Position numbers and translations under genes: made by a program
DNA from: an uncultured Clostridia bacterium
GTDB lineage: Bacteria; Bacillota; Clostridia; Christensenellales; Pumilibacteraceae
Direction: 5' to 3'
NCBI GenBank assembly: GCA_934247335.1
Contig: CAKQJJ010000123.1
Coordinates: forward strand, 1 to 5,095
DNA: 5,095 nucleotides
Shown: one piece after another, positions 1 through 5,095 of the stretch
Layout of the letters: each line of letters opens with the position of its first letter
Position numbering within the stretch: the first letter of the stretch is position 1
Notes under the pieces: generated by a model
What the model was told of the DNA's origin: nothing
The model's database searches: none
Seen by the model: the letters and a program-made list of their open reading frames with translations, nothing else

Positions 1-338
1 TCCTCGATAAGTCCTTTGGTAACCGACAAAACGGGGATATTTGCGGGGATGATCGGCAAGATATTTTCACCGAACCAATCGACGCCGAACGAGCTTACGC
101 CGCAGATGATGAACGTAGAGCCTTCGATAGCCTGTTTTACTTCTTCTATCTGATAGTACTTGATGCCTGCGGGGAAGTCGTATTCAAACTTGGGGTGACG
201 GTTGGTTTTGCGACAAGCGTCGATGATTTCTCTGTCCAGCGGAGTGCCCACGAGGCGCACTTCGTGTCCGTTTTCGCGAGCGGGGAATGCAAGCGCGGAG
301 CCCATCATTCCCGAGCCTATAATAGTAACGATACTCAT
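1..338 (-). CDS. gpsA: NAD(P)H-dependent glycerol-3-phosphate dehydrogenase, GpsA-like (N-terminal 112 residues; 3' end outside window)
   Basis: Likely reduces dihydroxyacetone phosphate to sn-glycerol-3-phosphate, the backbone precursor of phospholipids, in the cytoplasm. The reading frame opens at the ATG at 338-336 and runs uninterrupted off the left edge, giving about a third of a usual 330-340 residue protein. Residues 3-13 form a Rossmann beta-strand and glycine-rich turn (IVTIIGSGMMG), followed by NGHEVRLVG at 23-31. HP at 48-49 and the late VTKGL at 106-110 match the GpsA pattern; Lys108 sits where the conserved TKG lysine of the family lies. The segment GVSSFGVDW (80-88) replaces the more familiar AVPSQ-type strand, suggesting a variant GpsA subfamily. 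The start is supported by an AAGGAG ribosome binding site 11 nt upstream. It lies 30 nt after the SGNH hydrolase gene on the same strand, so it is probably the third gene of that operon. The C-terminal catalytic domain is not visible, so a related 2-hydroxyacid or ketopantoate-type dehydrogenase is not fully excluded. Confidence 0.85.
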   Translation of the reverse strand, partial: MSIVTIIGSGMMGSALAFPARENGHEVRLVGTPLDREIIDACRKTNRHPKFEYDFPAGIKYYQIEEVKQAIEGSTFIICGVSSFGVDWFGENILPIIPANIPVLSVTKGLIE

Positions 339-349
339 AATATAATTAA

Positions 350-356
350 CTCCTTA
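350..356 (-). promoter_or_regulatory. Ribosome binding site of gpsA-like gene
   Basis: On the minus strand this reads TAAGGAG, a near-perfect anti-Shine-Dalgarno match, 11 nt before the ATG at 338-336. It lies wholly within the 30-nt gap after the SGNH hydrolase stop codon and fixes the gpsA start. Confidence 0.8.
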
Positions 357-368
357 TGGATTTATTTT

Positions 369-1037
369 TCAGTTTTTTTCGTAATACGAATTTTCGAGGA
401 ATTTTTGTACCATTCCTGCGATTTTTTTGTAACCTGCGTCGTTGGGATGCAGTCCGTCTACCGTCCAGGTGTTGCGGTTTATTTCGTTTTCTGGACAAAT
501 TCCGCCGATTGCGTACAGGTCGAGCACGGGCAGCGAATATTTTTCCGCAGTTTCTTTTATCGCGTCGACGTAGCCTTTAAGCGTGAGCGAGGGTTTTTTG
601 TAGCCGTCGCCGGTGTTTCTGGTTTCGTTTATGCGATGAAGCGGGGTCATTACGAAAATGAACGCCTTGGGATAGGTTTCGATGAGATAGGTGTACATAT
701 GATTGAGCGCGCCGTAGAAGGTATCCACGGTGGTATCGTCTATGCCGCCCACGGGCGCGTCGCCGTGACCGTAGTCGTTGGTGCCGCCGAAAACGCCTAT
801 AATATCGGCGTCTTTATCCATTTCGAGCATACGTTCGTTGAAATCGTGATCCCAGCGTTCGTTTGCCGATACCGACTGCTGACGGGCGATACGCGTTCCG
901 CCCACTCCGTAGCCGCGAGCGATTATGCCGGTTTTTTGTTCAAGCACTTTCCACCATACTTTGTCGATAGAAGAAGCGCCCACGCCTTCGGTTATGCTGT
1001 CGCCGAGAAAGTTGGCTTTCAAGCCTTTGAGTTCCAT
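369..1037 (-). CDS. GDSL/SGNH-family hydrolase (lipase/esterase/acylhydrolase), cytoplasmic
   Basis: A 222-residue serine hydrolase of the SGNH fold, a family that cleaves ester or thioester bonds (lysophospholipids, acyl-CoA, acetylated sugars). The family blocks appear in order: block I GDSIT at 12-16 with nucleophile Ser14; block II around GVGGTRI at 44-50 with an oxyanion-hole glycine; block III GGTND at 84-88 with Asn87; block V DGLHPN at 194-199 with Asp194 and His197 completing the triad. The length is typical of single-domain family members. There is no signal peptide or membrane segment, so the enzyme should stay in the cytoplasm. The ATG at 1037-1035 lies only 4 nt after the cca stop codon, and its ribosome binding site is inside the last cca codons, which indicates translational coupling. 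The true substrate cannot be read from sequence; location next to gpsA makes a lipid ester plausible, but carbohydrate deacetylation is equally possible. The family call is firm. Confidence 0.93.
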   Translation of the reverse strand: MELKGLKANFLGDSITEGVGASSIDKVWWKVLEQKTGIIARGYGVGGTRIARQQSVSANERWDHDFNERMLEMDKDADIIGVFGGTNDYGHGDAPVGGIDDTTVDTFYGALNHMYTYLIETYPKAFIFVMTPLHRINETRNTGDGYKKPSLTLKGYVDAIKETAEKYSLPVLDLYAIGGICPENEINRNTWTVDGLHPNDAGYKKIAGMVQKFLENSYYEKN

Positions 1038-1041
1038 ATAT

Positions 1042-2388
1042 TTATTCTCCTTGCGCGTCGCTGTCGGCGTGCTTTTTTATCTGAGCCACAAGCCAGTCTT
1101 CGTTGTTGAGCTTGGGATTTATAACGCACTCTCTCCACAGACTTTCGAGAAGAGCGCCTATTTTTATCGGCTGAATGCCTTCGAGTATCATGCGGCTGCC
1201 GCTTACCACGAGGTCGGTTACTTTCAGCGGAGCGCCTTCCTCTATCAGCTGACGTTTGACTTTAAGCAATCTATGTTCGGGATTTTCGGTGATAAGCCCG
1301 GTTGCCAGCCTGTCGGCGTTTATGAGTTCGACCAGTTTGTCGATCATATCGAAGTTTTTGGCAACGAACAGGCGCACTTTCGCGTCCTTGGTTTTGCCGT
1401 CGCGGTCGTACATGTGGTTGGCGCAAAGCCATGCAACTTCGTCTATCACGGCGTTGGGGAAGCGCAGCCCGTATTCGCCGAACGTGTAGCGGACGATATT
1501 TTCGGAAACCTTTTCGTGACCGTGCATATTGCCGAATTTTTTGACGCAGTACGGCTTTCCTATGTCGTGCATGAGCGCGGCAAGGCGTATGTCGGGCGGA
1601 GCGAAACGAACGCACTGGAAGGTGTGTTCCAGAACGTCGTACTTGTGATACTCGGGATTTTGTTCCAGACCGGCTTCGTCTTCGAGCTGCGGCACGAGAT
1701 ATTTGAGCGCGCCTATCTGATTGAGCAGTCGAAGCGCGCGGTATTGTGCGTTTGCGATATTGTTTTTCGTGTCGGCTTGCAGAATTTTAACGAGCTCTTC
1801 GCGCTTTCTTTCGGCGGAGATATCTTTCAAAAGTTCGACGTTGGCTTTTGCAGCCTTTGCCGTTTCGGAATCTATCTTAAAGCCCAATTCGCACGCAAGG
1901 CGAACCATGCGAAGAACTCTCAGTCCGTCGCTTGCGAAAATACGTTTGGGGTCGTGCGCGCGCAAAAGTTTGTGTTCGATGTCGGCAATGCCGCCGAGAG
2001 GATCGATTATTTTGTCGTTTTTTATATCGTAATAAATGGAGTTACAGGTAAAGTCACGGCGAACGGCGTCCTTATTTATGTCGGTGGTGAACATTACCGA
2101 TATTGGCGAATGTCCGCCTCCCTCGGCGTATTTTTCCACGCGAAAAGGAGTATACTCGAATTTATCTTCGTTATACTTGATGACCACCGTTCCGAGCTTG
2201 TAGTTTATAACTTCGGTACGATAACGCTTACTGAGCCCCAACGCGTCGGCAACCGCGGGACCGGCAATATCTATATCGGTTTCCCCCAACCCGGCTATTT
2301 TGTTCCGAACGTATCCGCCCACCACGTATATGGGCAGCGAAGTCATGTTGCTCAGTTTTATTAAACTGTCAGGTATATTTATTTCCAC
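1042..2388 (-). CDS. cca: CCA-adding tRNA nucleotidyltransferase (class II, with HD domain)
   Basis: Adds or repairs the 3'-terminal CCA of tRNAs from CTP and ATP in the cytoplasm. Numbered from a GTG at 2388-2386, the protein has 448 residues, normal for the Firmicutes HD-containing form. The nucleotidyltransferase head shows VVGGYVRN at 22-29 and the catalytic carboxylates in DID at 38-40. RRDFT at 110-114 and the DGLRVLRMVRLA stretch near 155-166 are the ribose/base-recognition region, and an ISAERKREEL helix lies near 190-199. An HD phosphohydrolase-like domain follows, with MHDIGK around 273-278, HGH at 289-291 and a later NH at 324-325. The tail has DLVVSG at 392-397, a usual tRNA-binding element. 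The family normally has VGGxVRD; here the last residue is Asn29. I prefer GTG because MEINIP matches the family's N-terminus and a promoter -10 box ends 7 nt upstream. A poly(A) polymerase is the alternative, but CCA addition is usual for this architecture. Confidence 0.93.
   Translation of the reverse strand: MEINIPDSLIKLSNMTSLPIYVVGGYVRNKIAGLGETDIDIAGPAVADALGLSKRYRTEVINYKLGTVVIKYNEDKFEYTPFRVEKYAEGGGHSPISVMFTTDINKDAVRRDFTCNSIYYDIKNDKIIDPLGGIADIEHKLLRAHDPKRIFASDGLRVLRMVRLACELGFKIDSETAKAAKANVELLKDISAERKREELVKILQADTKNNIANAQYRALRLLNQIGALKYLVPQLEDEAGLEQNPEYHKYDVLEHTFQCVRFAPPDIRLAALMHDIGKPYCVKKFGNMHGHEKVSENIVRYTFGEYGLRFPNAVIDEVAWLCANHMYDRDGKTKDAKVRLFVAKNFDMIDKLVELINADRLATGLITENPEHRLLKVKRQLIEEGAPLKVTDLVVSGSRMILEGIQPIKIGALLESLWRECVINPKLNNEDWLVAQIKKHADSDAQGE
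1047..1052 (-). promoter_or_regulatory. Ribosome binding site of the SGNH hydrolase gene, embedded in the cca 3' end
   Basis: AAGGAG on the minus strand, 9 nt before the ATG at 1037-1035. The bases are also the Gln-Gly-Glu codons that end cca, so ribosomes finishing cca pass over this site; the arrangement favours translational coupling. Confidence 0.8.
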
Positions 2389-2395
2389 GACGATT

Positions 2396-2424
2396 ATTTT
2401 ATCATAATTATGAAAATAATGCAA
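2396..2424 (-). promoter_or_regulatory. Sigma-A-type promoter of the cca operon, predicted to give a leaderless mRNA
   Basis: On the minus strand, TTGCAT (2424-2419) is followed after exactly 17 nt by TAAAAT (2401-2396). With a 7-nt discriminator (AATCGTC), transcription would begin at G2388, the first base of the preferred GTG start codon. No Shine-Dalgarno sequence lies before that codon. An overlapping weaker alternative is TTGTTG, 15 nt, TATGAT (2406-2401), which would still leave a leader of only a few nucleotides. Confidence 0.65.
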
Positions 2425-2451
2425 CAAATTTCGCGCTCTTTTCTTTTTTGA

Positions 2452-2473
2452 CCGACAAAATAATTTTTTTCGG
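2452..2473. repeat. Imperfect AT-rich inverted repeat between the two divergent promoters
   Basis: CCGA at 2452-2455 pairs with TCGG at 2470-2473. After one mismatch, AAAA at 2457-2460 pairs with TTTT at 2465-2468 around a TAAT loop. The element is upstream of both promoters and is not placed to terminate either gene, so a regulator site or simple AT-rich coincidence are the options. Function is unknown. Confidence 0.3.
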
Positions 2474-2513
2474 AAAAATGTGCGTTTTTTTGACGATTTA
2501 ATACGTAAAATAA

Positions 2514-2542
2514 TTGATTTTTGCGCGGTTTTAAGCTATAAT
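2514..2542 (+). promoter_or_regulatory. Sigma-A-type promoter of the lipid kinase gene, predicted to give a leaderless mRNA
   Basis: TTGATT (2514-2519), a 17-nt spacer, then a consensus TATAAT (2537-2542). The -10 box ends 7 nt before the ATG at 2550, so the expected transcription start falls on or one base before the A of the start codon. There is no purine-rich ribosome binding site in the 7-nt discriminator (ATTGACT) or in the upstream DNA. Confidence 0.75.
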
Positions 2543-2549
2543 ATTGACT

Positions 2550-3407
2550 ATGATAAACATAATCGCCAACATTCGGAGCGGCAAAGGTCTTGGTCTTAAA
2601 TGCCTTAAAAAGGTTACCGCCTACTGCGCCGATCATTCAATAGATTACACTCTGTACGTCACGAACTACAAAGGTCACGCAACCGAGATTGCCCGCGACG
2701 TGACGAAAAACGGCGGCACCGTCATCGCAATGGGCGGCGACGGCACTTTTCACGACGTCCTAAACGGCATTGCCGACATAGAGCACACCACGATGGGCTT
2801 TATTCCCGCCGGCAGAGGAAACGACTTTACGAGGGCTGCGGGTTTTAATCTCGACCCGATAAAAGCGCTTAAAGACATTCTTGCGGGAAACACGAAAAAA
2901 ATCGATTATATCAAAGTAAGCGATAAGCGCTGCTTGAACGTTGCGGGAACCGGGCTGGACGTAAAGGTTCTGGAACTGGCGTACGAAAAAAGCGGACTTA
3001 CTTATTTGAGTTCGCTCGTGTACTGGCTTAATCATATGATTCCGTGCCACGCCAAAGTTACGTGCGACGACGGCACGACGCTTGAAGTAAACTGCATTAT
3101 GGTTGGAGTTTGCAACGGCATAGCGTTTGGCGGAAACATTCGCCTCTCCCCCGTTTCGGAGATAGACGACGGATTTTTGGACGTCATCATCATGCAGATG
3201 CCCGAAAACGGCAAAATCATGAAGGTTTTGCCAAAATTCGTAAAAGGCAAGCACATGGACATGCCCATTACCACTCATATTCGTTGCAAAAAAGTGGAAA
3301 TCGAAAGCGACGCCGCGGTTGAACTGGACGGCGAAATTTACAAAGATCTTCCCTTTAACTGCGAAGTCGTGGAAAAAGGTCTTACGATATTCACCCCTTC
3401 AAAATAA
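2550..3407 (+). CDS. dagK: Diacylglycerol/lipid kinase, DagK/YegS family
   Basis: Phosphorylates diacylglycerol (or a related lipid) with ATP to give phosphatidate, at the inner face of the membrane, returning diacylglycerol to phospholipid synthesis. The 285-residue length is usual for bacterial soluble lipid kinases. From the ATG at 2550: an N-terminal NIIANIRSGKG phosphate-binding stretch at 3-13, the diagnostic GGDGTFHDVLNG at 62-73, PAGRGNDF at 86-93, NGIAFGGN at 189-196, DDGFLDV at 206-212, and the C-terminal DGE at 260-262 that carries the expected acidic active-site residue. No transmembrane segment is visible, as expected for peripheral DgkB-like enzymes. A TTG two codons upstream (2544) is in frame but lies where the promoter discriminator sits, so ATG 2550 is chosen. 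It is divergent from cca and ends 15 nt before an intrinsic terminator, so it is probably monocistronic. Exact lipid substrate (diacylglycerol, undecaprenol or sphingoid type) is not proven by sequence. Confidence 0.93.
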   Translation: MINIIANIRSGKGLGLKCLKKVTAYCADHSIDYTLYVTNYKGHATEIARDVTKNGGTVIAMGGDGTFHDVLNGIADIEHTTMGFIPAGRGNDFTRAAGFNLDPIKALKDILAGNTKKIDYIKVSDKRCLNVAGTGLDVKVLELAYEKSGLTYLSSLVYWLNHMIPCHAKVTCDDGTTLEVNCIMVGVCNGIAFGGNIRLSPVSEIDDGFLDVIIMQMPENGKIMKVLPKFVKGKHMDMPITTHIRCKKVEIESDAAVELDGEIYKDLPFNCEVVEKGLTIFTPSK

Positions 3408-3422
3408 AAAAACGCGTCTTCT

Positions 3423-3453
3423 TCCCTCGTTTATACAAGCGAGGGATTTTTTT
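3423..3453 (+). terminator. Rho-independent terminator of the lipid kinase gene
   Basis: A 10-bp stem (TCCCTCGTTT at 3423-3432 pairing with AAGCGAGGGA at 3437-3446, one T-G wobble) closes on an ATAC tetraloop and runs straight into seven T residues (3447-3453). It begins 15 nt after the lipid kinase stop codon, which implies that ddl is transcribed separately from its own promoter. Confidence 0.93.
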
Positions 3454-3522
3454 ATTCCGAGGGCAATCGGATTTGCCTTAGAAAAAGCGTTAAATCCCGT
3501 AACGCGCGGCGGACTGCCGGCA

Positions 3523-3528
3523 TATAAT
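3523..3528 (+). promoter_or_regulatory. Probable -10 box of the ddl promoter
   Basis: Consensus TATAAT downstream of the lipid kinase terminator and 32 nt before the ddl ATG. A transcription start near 3535 would leave a leader of about 25 nt containing the GGAGG ribosome binding site. The -35 is poor (GTAACG at 3499-3504, 18-nt spacer, matches 3 of 6 consensus positions), so an activator or a weak promoter is possible. Confidence 0.55.
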
Positions 3529-3548
3529 TTACGGAATAAGTTTTTTAC

Positions 3549-3553
3549 GGAGG
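3549..3553 (+). promoter_or_regulatory. Ribosome binding site of ddl
   Basis: GGAGG, 7 nt before the ATG at 3561; it decides the ddl start. Confidence 0.85.
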
Positions 3554-3560
3554 CGAAAAC

Positions 3561-4640
3561 ATGAATATTGCCGTTTTTTTCGGCGGAAGAAGCTGTGAAC
3601 ACAACATTAGCGTTGCAACCGGAGTACAGGCGGCGAACGTTCTTGCCGGAAACGGACATAAAGTGTACTGCGTTTACGTCAGGCGCGACGGGAAATGGAA
3701 AAGCAGCGGCTCGTTTTTCGACGTGGAAGTTTTTCGCGGCGAGCCGGGCGGCAGAAGCGTATACCTCCTTCCCGGCGACAATCGGCTGCGTTTTAAGTGG
3801 GGTTTTAAGAAGGTGCGCATCGACTGCGCGGTGTTGTGCATGCACGGCAGAAACGGCGAGGACGGAACTATTCAGGGATTACTGGAACTAAGCCGTATTC
3901 CGTACACCGGCGGCGACGTTTTCGCAAGCGCGGCGGGCATGGATAAGCAGATGATGAAAAAGCTGTTCCGCGCGGATAAAATTCCGTCGCTGAAATGCGT
4001 TACGGTAAGAAAAGGCGAAAATAACGAAAACGCGATGAAAAAGATAAATTTCGCGCTGGGCTTTCCTGTGATAGTAAAGCCGGCAAGAGCGGGCAGCAGT
4101 ATCGGAATAGGCGTGGCGCACGACCGCGACGAACTGCGAGGCGCTCTCGAAAGCGCGTTTTTGTGGGACACCAAAGTCGTGGTTGAGCGAGCGATAAAAA
4201 ACTTTACCGAGCTTAATTGCGCGGTTATCGGCGACGGCGTGCAAAGCGAAGCCGGGCAGGTGGAAAAGCCCACTTCCTTTTCGGAATTTCTGACCTACGA
4301 CGAAAAATATCACGGGAAGGCAAAAAGCGGTTCGGGACGGGAATTCCCGGCAAATATCGACGAGGCGACTGCGGAGAGAGTGCGCTCGCTTGCCGTACGC
4401 GCGTTCGATTCGGTGGGCGCGAGCGGAATAGCGCGGGTGGATTTTCTTTTGGACAACGACACCGGGAAGCTGTACGTAAACGAAATAAACACGATTCCCG
4501 GAAGCCTTGCGCTGTACCTCTTCCCCGAAAAGAGCAAACGCGAAACGCTGTTCCTTTTAATCGATATCGCGATAAAACGGCAAAAAGAAAACGACCGTCT
4601 TTCCTACGTTTACGACGACAAGCTGCTTAAAAAGGGCTGA
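3561..4640 (+). CDS. ddl: D-alanine--D-alanine ligase family protein (ATP-grasp)
   Basis: Predicted to join two D-alanines with ATP, making the dipeptide that ends the peptidoglycan stem peptide; cytoplasmic. The protein has 359 residues, normal for the longer Ddl forms. Motifs in order: FFGGRSCEHNIS at 6-17 with the binding glutamate Glu13; HGRNGEDGTIQGLLE at 95-109; PYTGG at 114-118; DKQMMKK at 128-134; the ATP-grasp strand GFPVIVKPARAGSSIG at 167-182 with Ser179/Ser180; YDEKY at 246-250 in the omega loop (Tyr246 aligns with the loop tyrosine of D-Ala-D-Ala ligases); RVDF at 292-295; and NEIN at 307-310 with metal-binding Asp294, Glu308 and Asn310. The following loop reads TIPGSLALYLF instead of the common PGMTxxSLxP, so this is a divergent subfamily whose second-substrate preference may differ. 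Start ATG is backed by GGAGG. It follows a terminator and is convergent with the gene at the right edge. Confidence 0.92.
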   Translation: MNIAVFFGGRSCEHNISVATGVQAANVLAGNGHKVYCVYVRRDGKWKSSGSFFDVEVFRGEPGGRSVYLLPGDNRLRFKWGFKKVRIDCAVLCMHGRNGEDGTIQGLLELSRIPYTGGDVFASAAGMDKQMMKKLFRADKIPSLKCVTVRKGENNENAMKKINFALGFPVIVKPARAGSSIGIGVAHDRDELRGALESAFLWDTKVVVERAIKNFTELNCAVIGDGVQSEAGQVEKPTSFSEFLTYDEKYHGKAKSGSGREFPANIDEATAERVRSLAVRAFDSVGASGIARVDFLLDNDTGKLYVNEINTIPGSLALYLFPEKSKRETLFLLIDIAIKRQKENDRLSYVYDDKLLKKG

Positions 4641-4704
4641 CGCAAACGCATAAAAGACGATCGCTTGAAAAGTCGGATTTAGTAAATTTCGGGAAAGCTC
4701 GTTT

Positions 4705-5095
4705 TTACACCGAATAGAAGATATCGAGATTGCGTACTTCGCCGGAAGAAATGCAATCGTTGACCGAATATGCAAGCCGTTCGAGATTATTTTCGGGCGG
4801 CTTTTCTATAATTTCGCAGGTTTTTTGAGCAATAACCGCGCAGATATTTTCGATTTCGCGCTGTTTTTCTTCAAATTCGGCGGGCGCGTTGCCGGACGAT
4901 ATAAGATATTCGAGCGGTTTTGCGATAAGCTTGCCGAGCGCAAGTTCTTTCAGTGCTCGGAACGCCCATTTATAATACGGGCAGTATCGGTTTTCCGAAA
5001 GAAAAGCGCAGTTTATCGCGGCTTTTACGAATTCGCCGAGGGCAAGCTGAGCCGCGCCGCACTCGCCCCTTTTAACGCAACGGGCGTAGTTATAC
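4705..5095 (-). CDS. DUF4037-like protein, C-terminal 129 residues (5' end outside window)
   Basis: An open frame with no start codon inside the window runs from the right edge to a TAA at 4707-4705. The readable protein begins YNYARCVKRGECGAAQLAL, continues with a helical stretch containing CPYYKWAFRALKEL at 38-51, and ends DIFYSV. The combination of an RCxxRG-type start, AAQLALGEF, and an aromatic-rich YYKWAFRAL is how I remember the C-terminal helical half of DUF4037 proteins, whose N-terminal half is nucleotidyltransferase-like; the assignment is from memory of the family pattern, and the N-terminal half is not visible. Codon choice resembles the neighbours and the frame is uninterrupted for 129 codons. 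There are five cysteines in the visible part, but no regular metal-binding spacing. The gene is convergent with ddl, with 64 nt between stops and no obvious terminator. Biochemical role is unknown. Confidence 0.75.
   Translation of the reverse strand, partial: YNYARCVKRGECGAAQLALGEFVKAAINCAFLSENRYCPYYKWAFRALKELALGKLIAKPLEYLISSGNAPAEFEEKQREIENICAVIAQKTCEIIEKPPENNLERLAYSVNDCISSGEVRNLDIFYSV

Noticed and set aside
195..1109. 304-codon plus-strand frame antisense to the gpsA-like and SGNH genes
   Set aside because: It spans two real minus-strand genes and their junction, and its translation shows no family motif; it is a shadow frame.
925..2364. 479-codon plus-strand frame antisense to cca
   Set aside because: It lies almost entirely over the well-supported cca gene, has no recognisable domain and no ribosome binding site; it is open because the codons of the real gene avoid the reverse complements of stop codons.
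2389..2427. In-frame TTG start extending the CCA enzyme by 13 residues
   Set aside because: The extension (rich in His, Tyr and Asn) overlaps the -35 and -10 boxes, has no ribosome binding site, and goes beyond the usual family N-terminus, which begins about 20 residues before YVVGG.
2490..2519. TTGACG as a second -35 box upstream of the lipid kinase
   Set aside because: No -10-like hexamer lies 16-18 nt downstream (17 nt on is ATTGAT, which overlaps the better TTGATT -35 box).
3319..3564. 81-codon plus-strand frame across the lipid kinase 3' end and the terminator
   Set aside because: It overlaps the real gene in another frame, reads through an intrinsic terminator and shows no domain or ribosome binding site.
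4641..4706. Possible terminator between the convergent ddl and DUF4037-like genes
   Set aside because: The best candidate is a 4-bp stem (CGGG/CTCG with a G-T pair) before five T residues at 4702-4706, and ATTTAGTAAAT nearby is only A-T pairs. Both are too weak to call.

Overview
This window looks like chromosomal housekeeping DNA from a low-to-mid-GC member of the Bacillota, most likely an uncultured Clostridia-type anaerobe. I infer this from the style of the protein motifs, the AT-rich sigma-A-like promoters, the AAGGAG/GGAGG ribosome binding sites and a T-tailed intrinsic terminator. No marker gene fixes the taxonomy. I see no mobile element, CRISPR array, tRNA or rRNA, and no gene-free gap longer than about 160 bp.

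Layout. Positions 1-2388 hold a tightly packed minus-strand operon. Transcribed right to left, it encodes an HD-domain CCA-adding tRNA nucleotidyltransferase (1042-2388), a cytoplasmic GDSL/SGNH hydrolase (369-1037) and the N-terminal part of a GpsA-like glycerol-3-phosphate dehydrogenase (1-338, cut by the window edge). A 161-bp AT-rich divergent intergenic region (2389-2549) separates this operon from a plus-strand diacylglycerol/lipid kinase gene (2550-3407), which ends at a clear intrinsic terminator (3423-3453). A D-alanine--D-alanine ligase-family gene (3561-4640) follows on the plus strand with its own -10 box and Shine-Dalgarno sequence. Convergent with it, at the right edge, is the C-terminal part of a minus-strand gene (4705-5095). 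It has no start inside the window and resembles the C-terminus of DUF4037 proteins.

How the genes fit together. GpsA (glycerol-3-phosphate), the lipid kinase (phosphatidate from diacylglycerol) and perhaps the SGNH esterase touch phospholipid metabolism. Ddl feeds peptidoglycan synthesis, and the CCA enzyme matures tRNAs. This is a loose cell-envelope and growth neighbourhood, not an obvious dedicated system.

The most interesting signal is in the divergent intergenic region. Both outward promoters have a 17-bp spacer, and both -10 boxes end exactly 7 nt before the most plausible start codon (GTG for cca, ATG for the lipid kinase). Neither start has a Shine-Dalgarno sequence. Both mRNAs are therefore predicted to be leaderless, in contrast to the three SD-led genes in the same window. 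A second point is that the Ddl protein carries a substrate-binding loop unlike that of textbook Ddl. I found no convincing previously undescribed multi-gene system.
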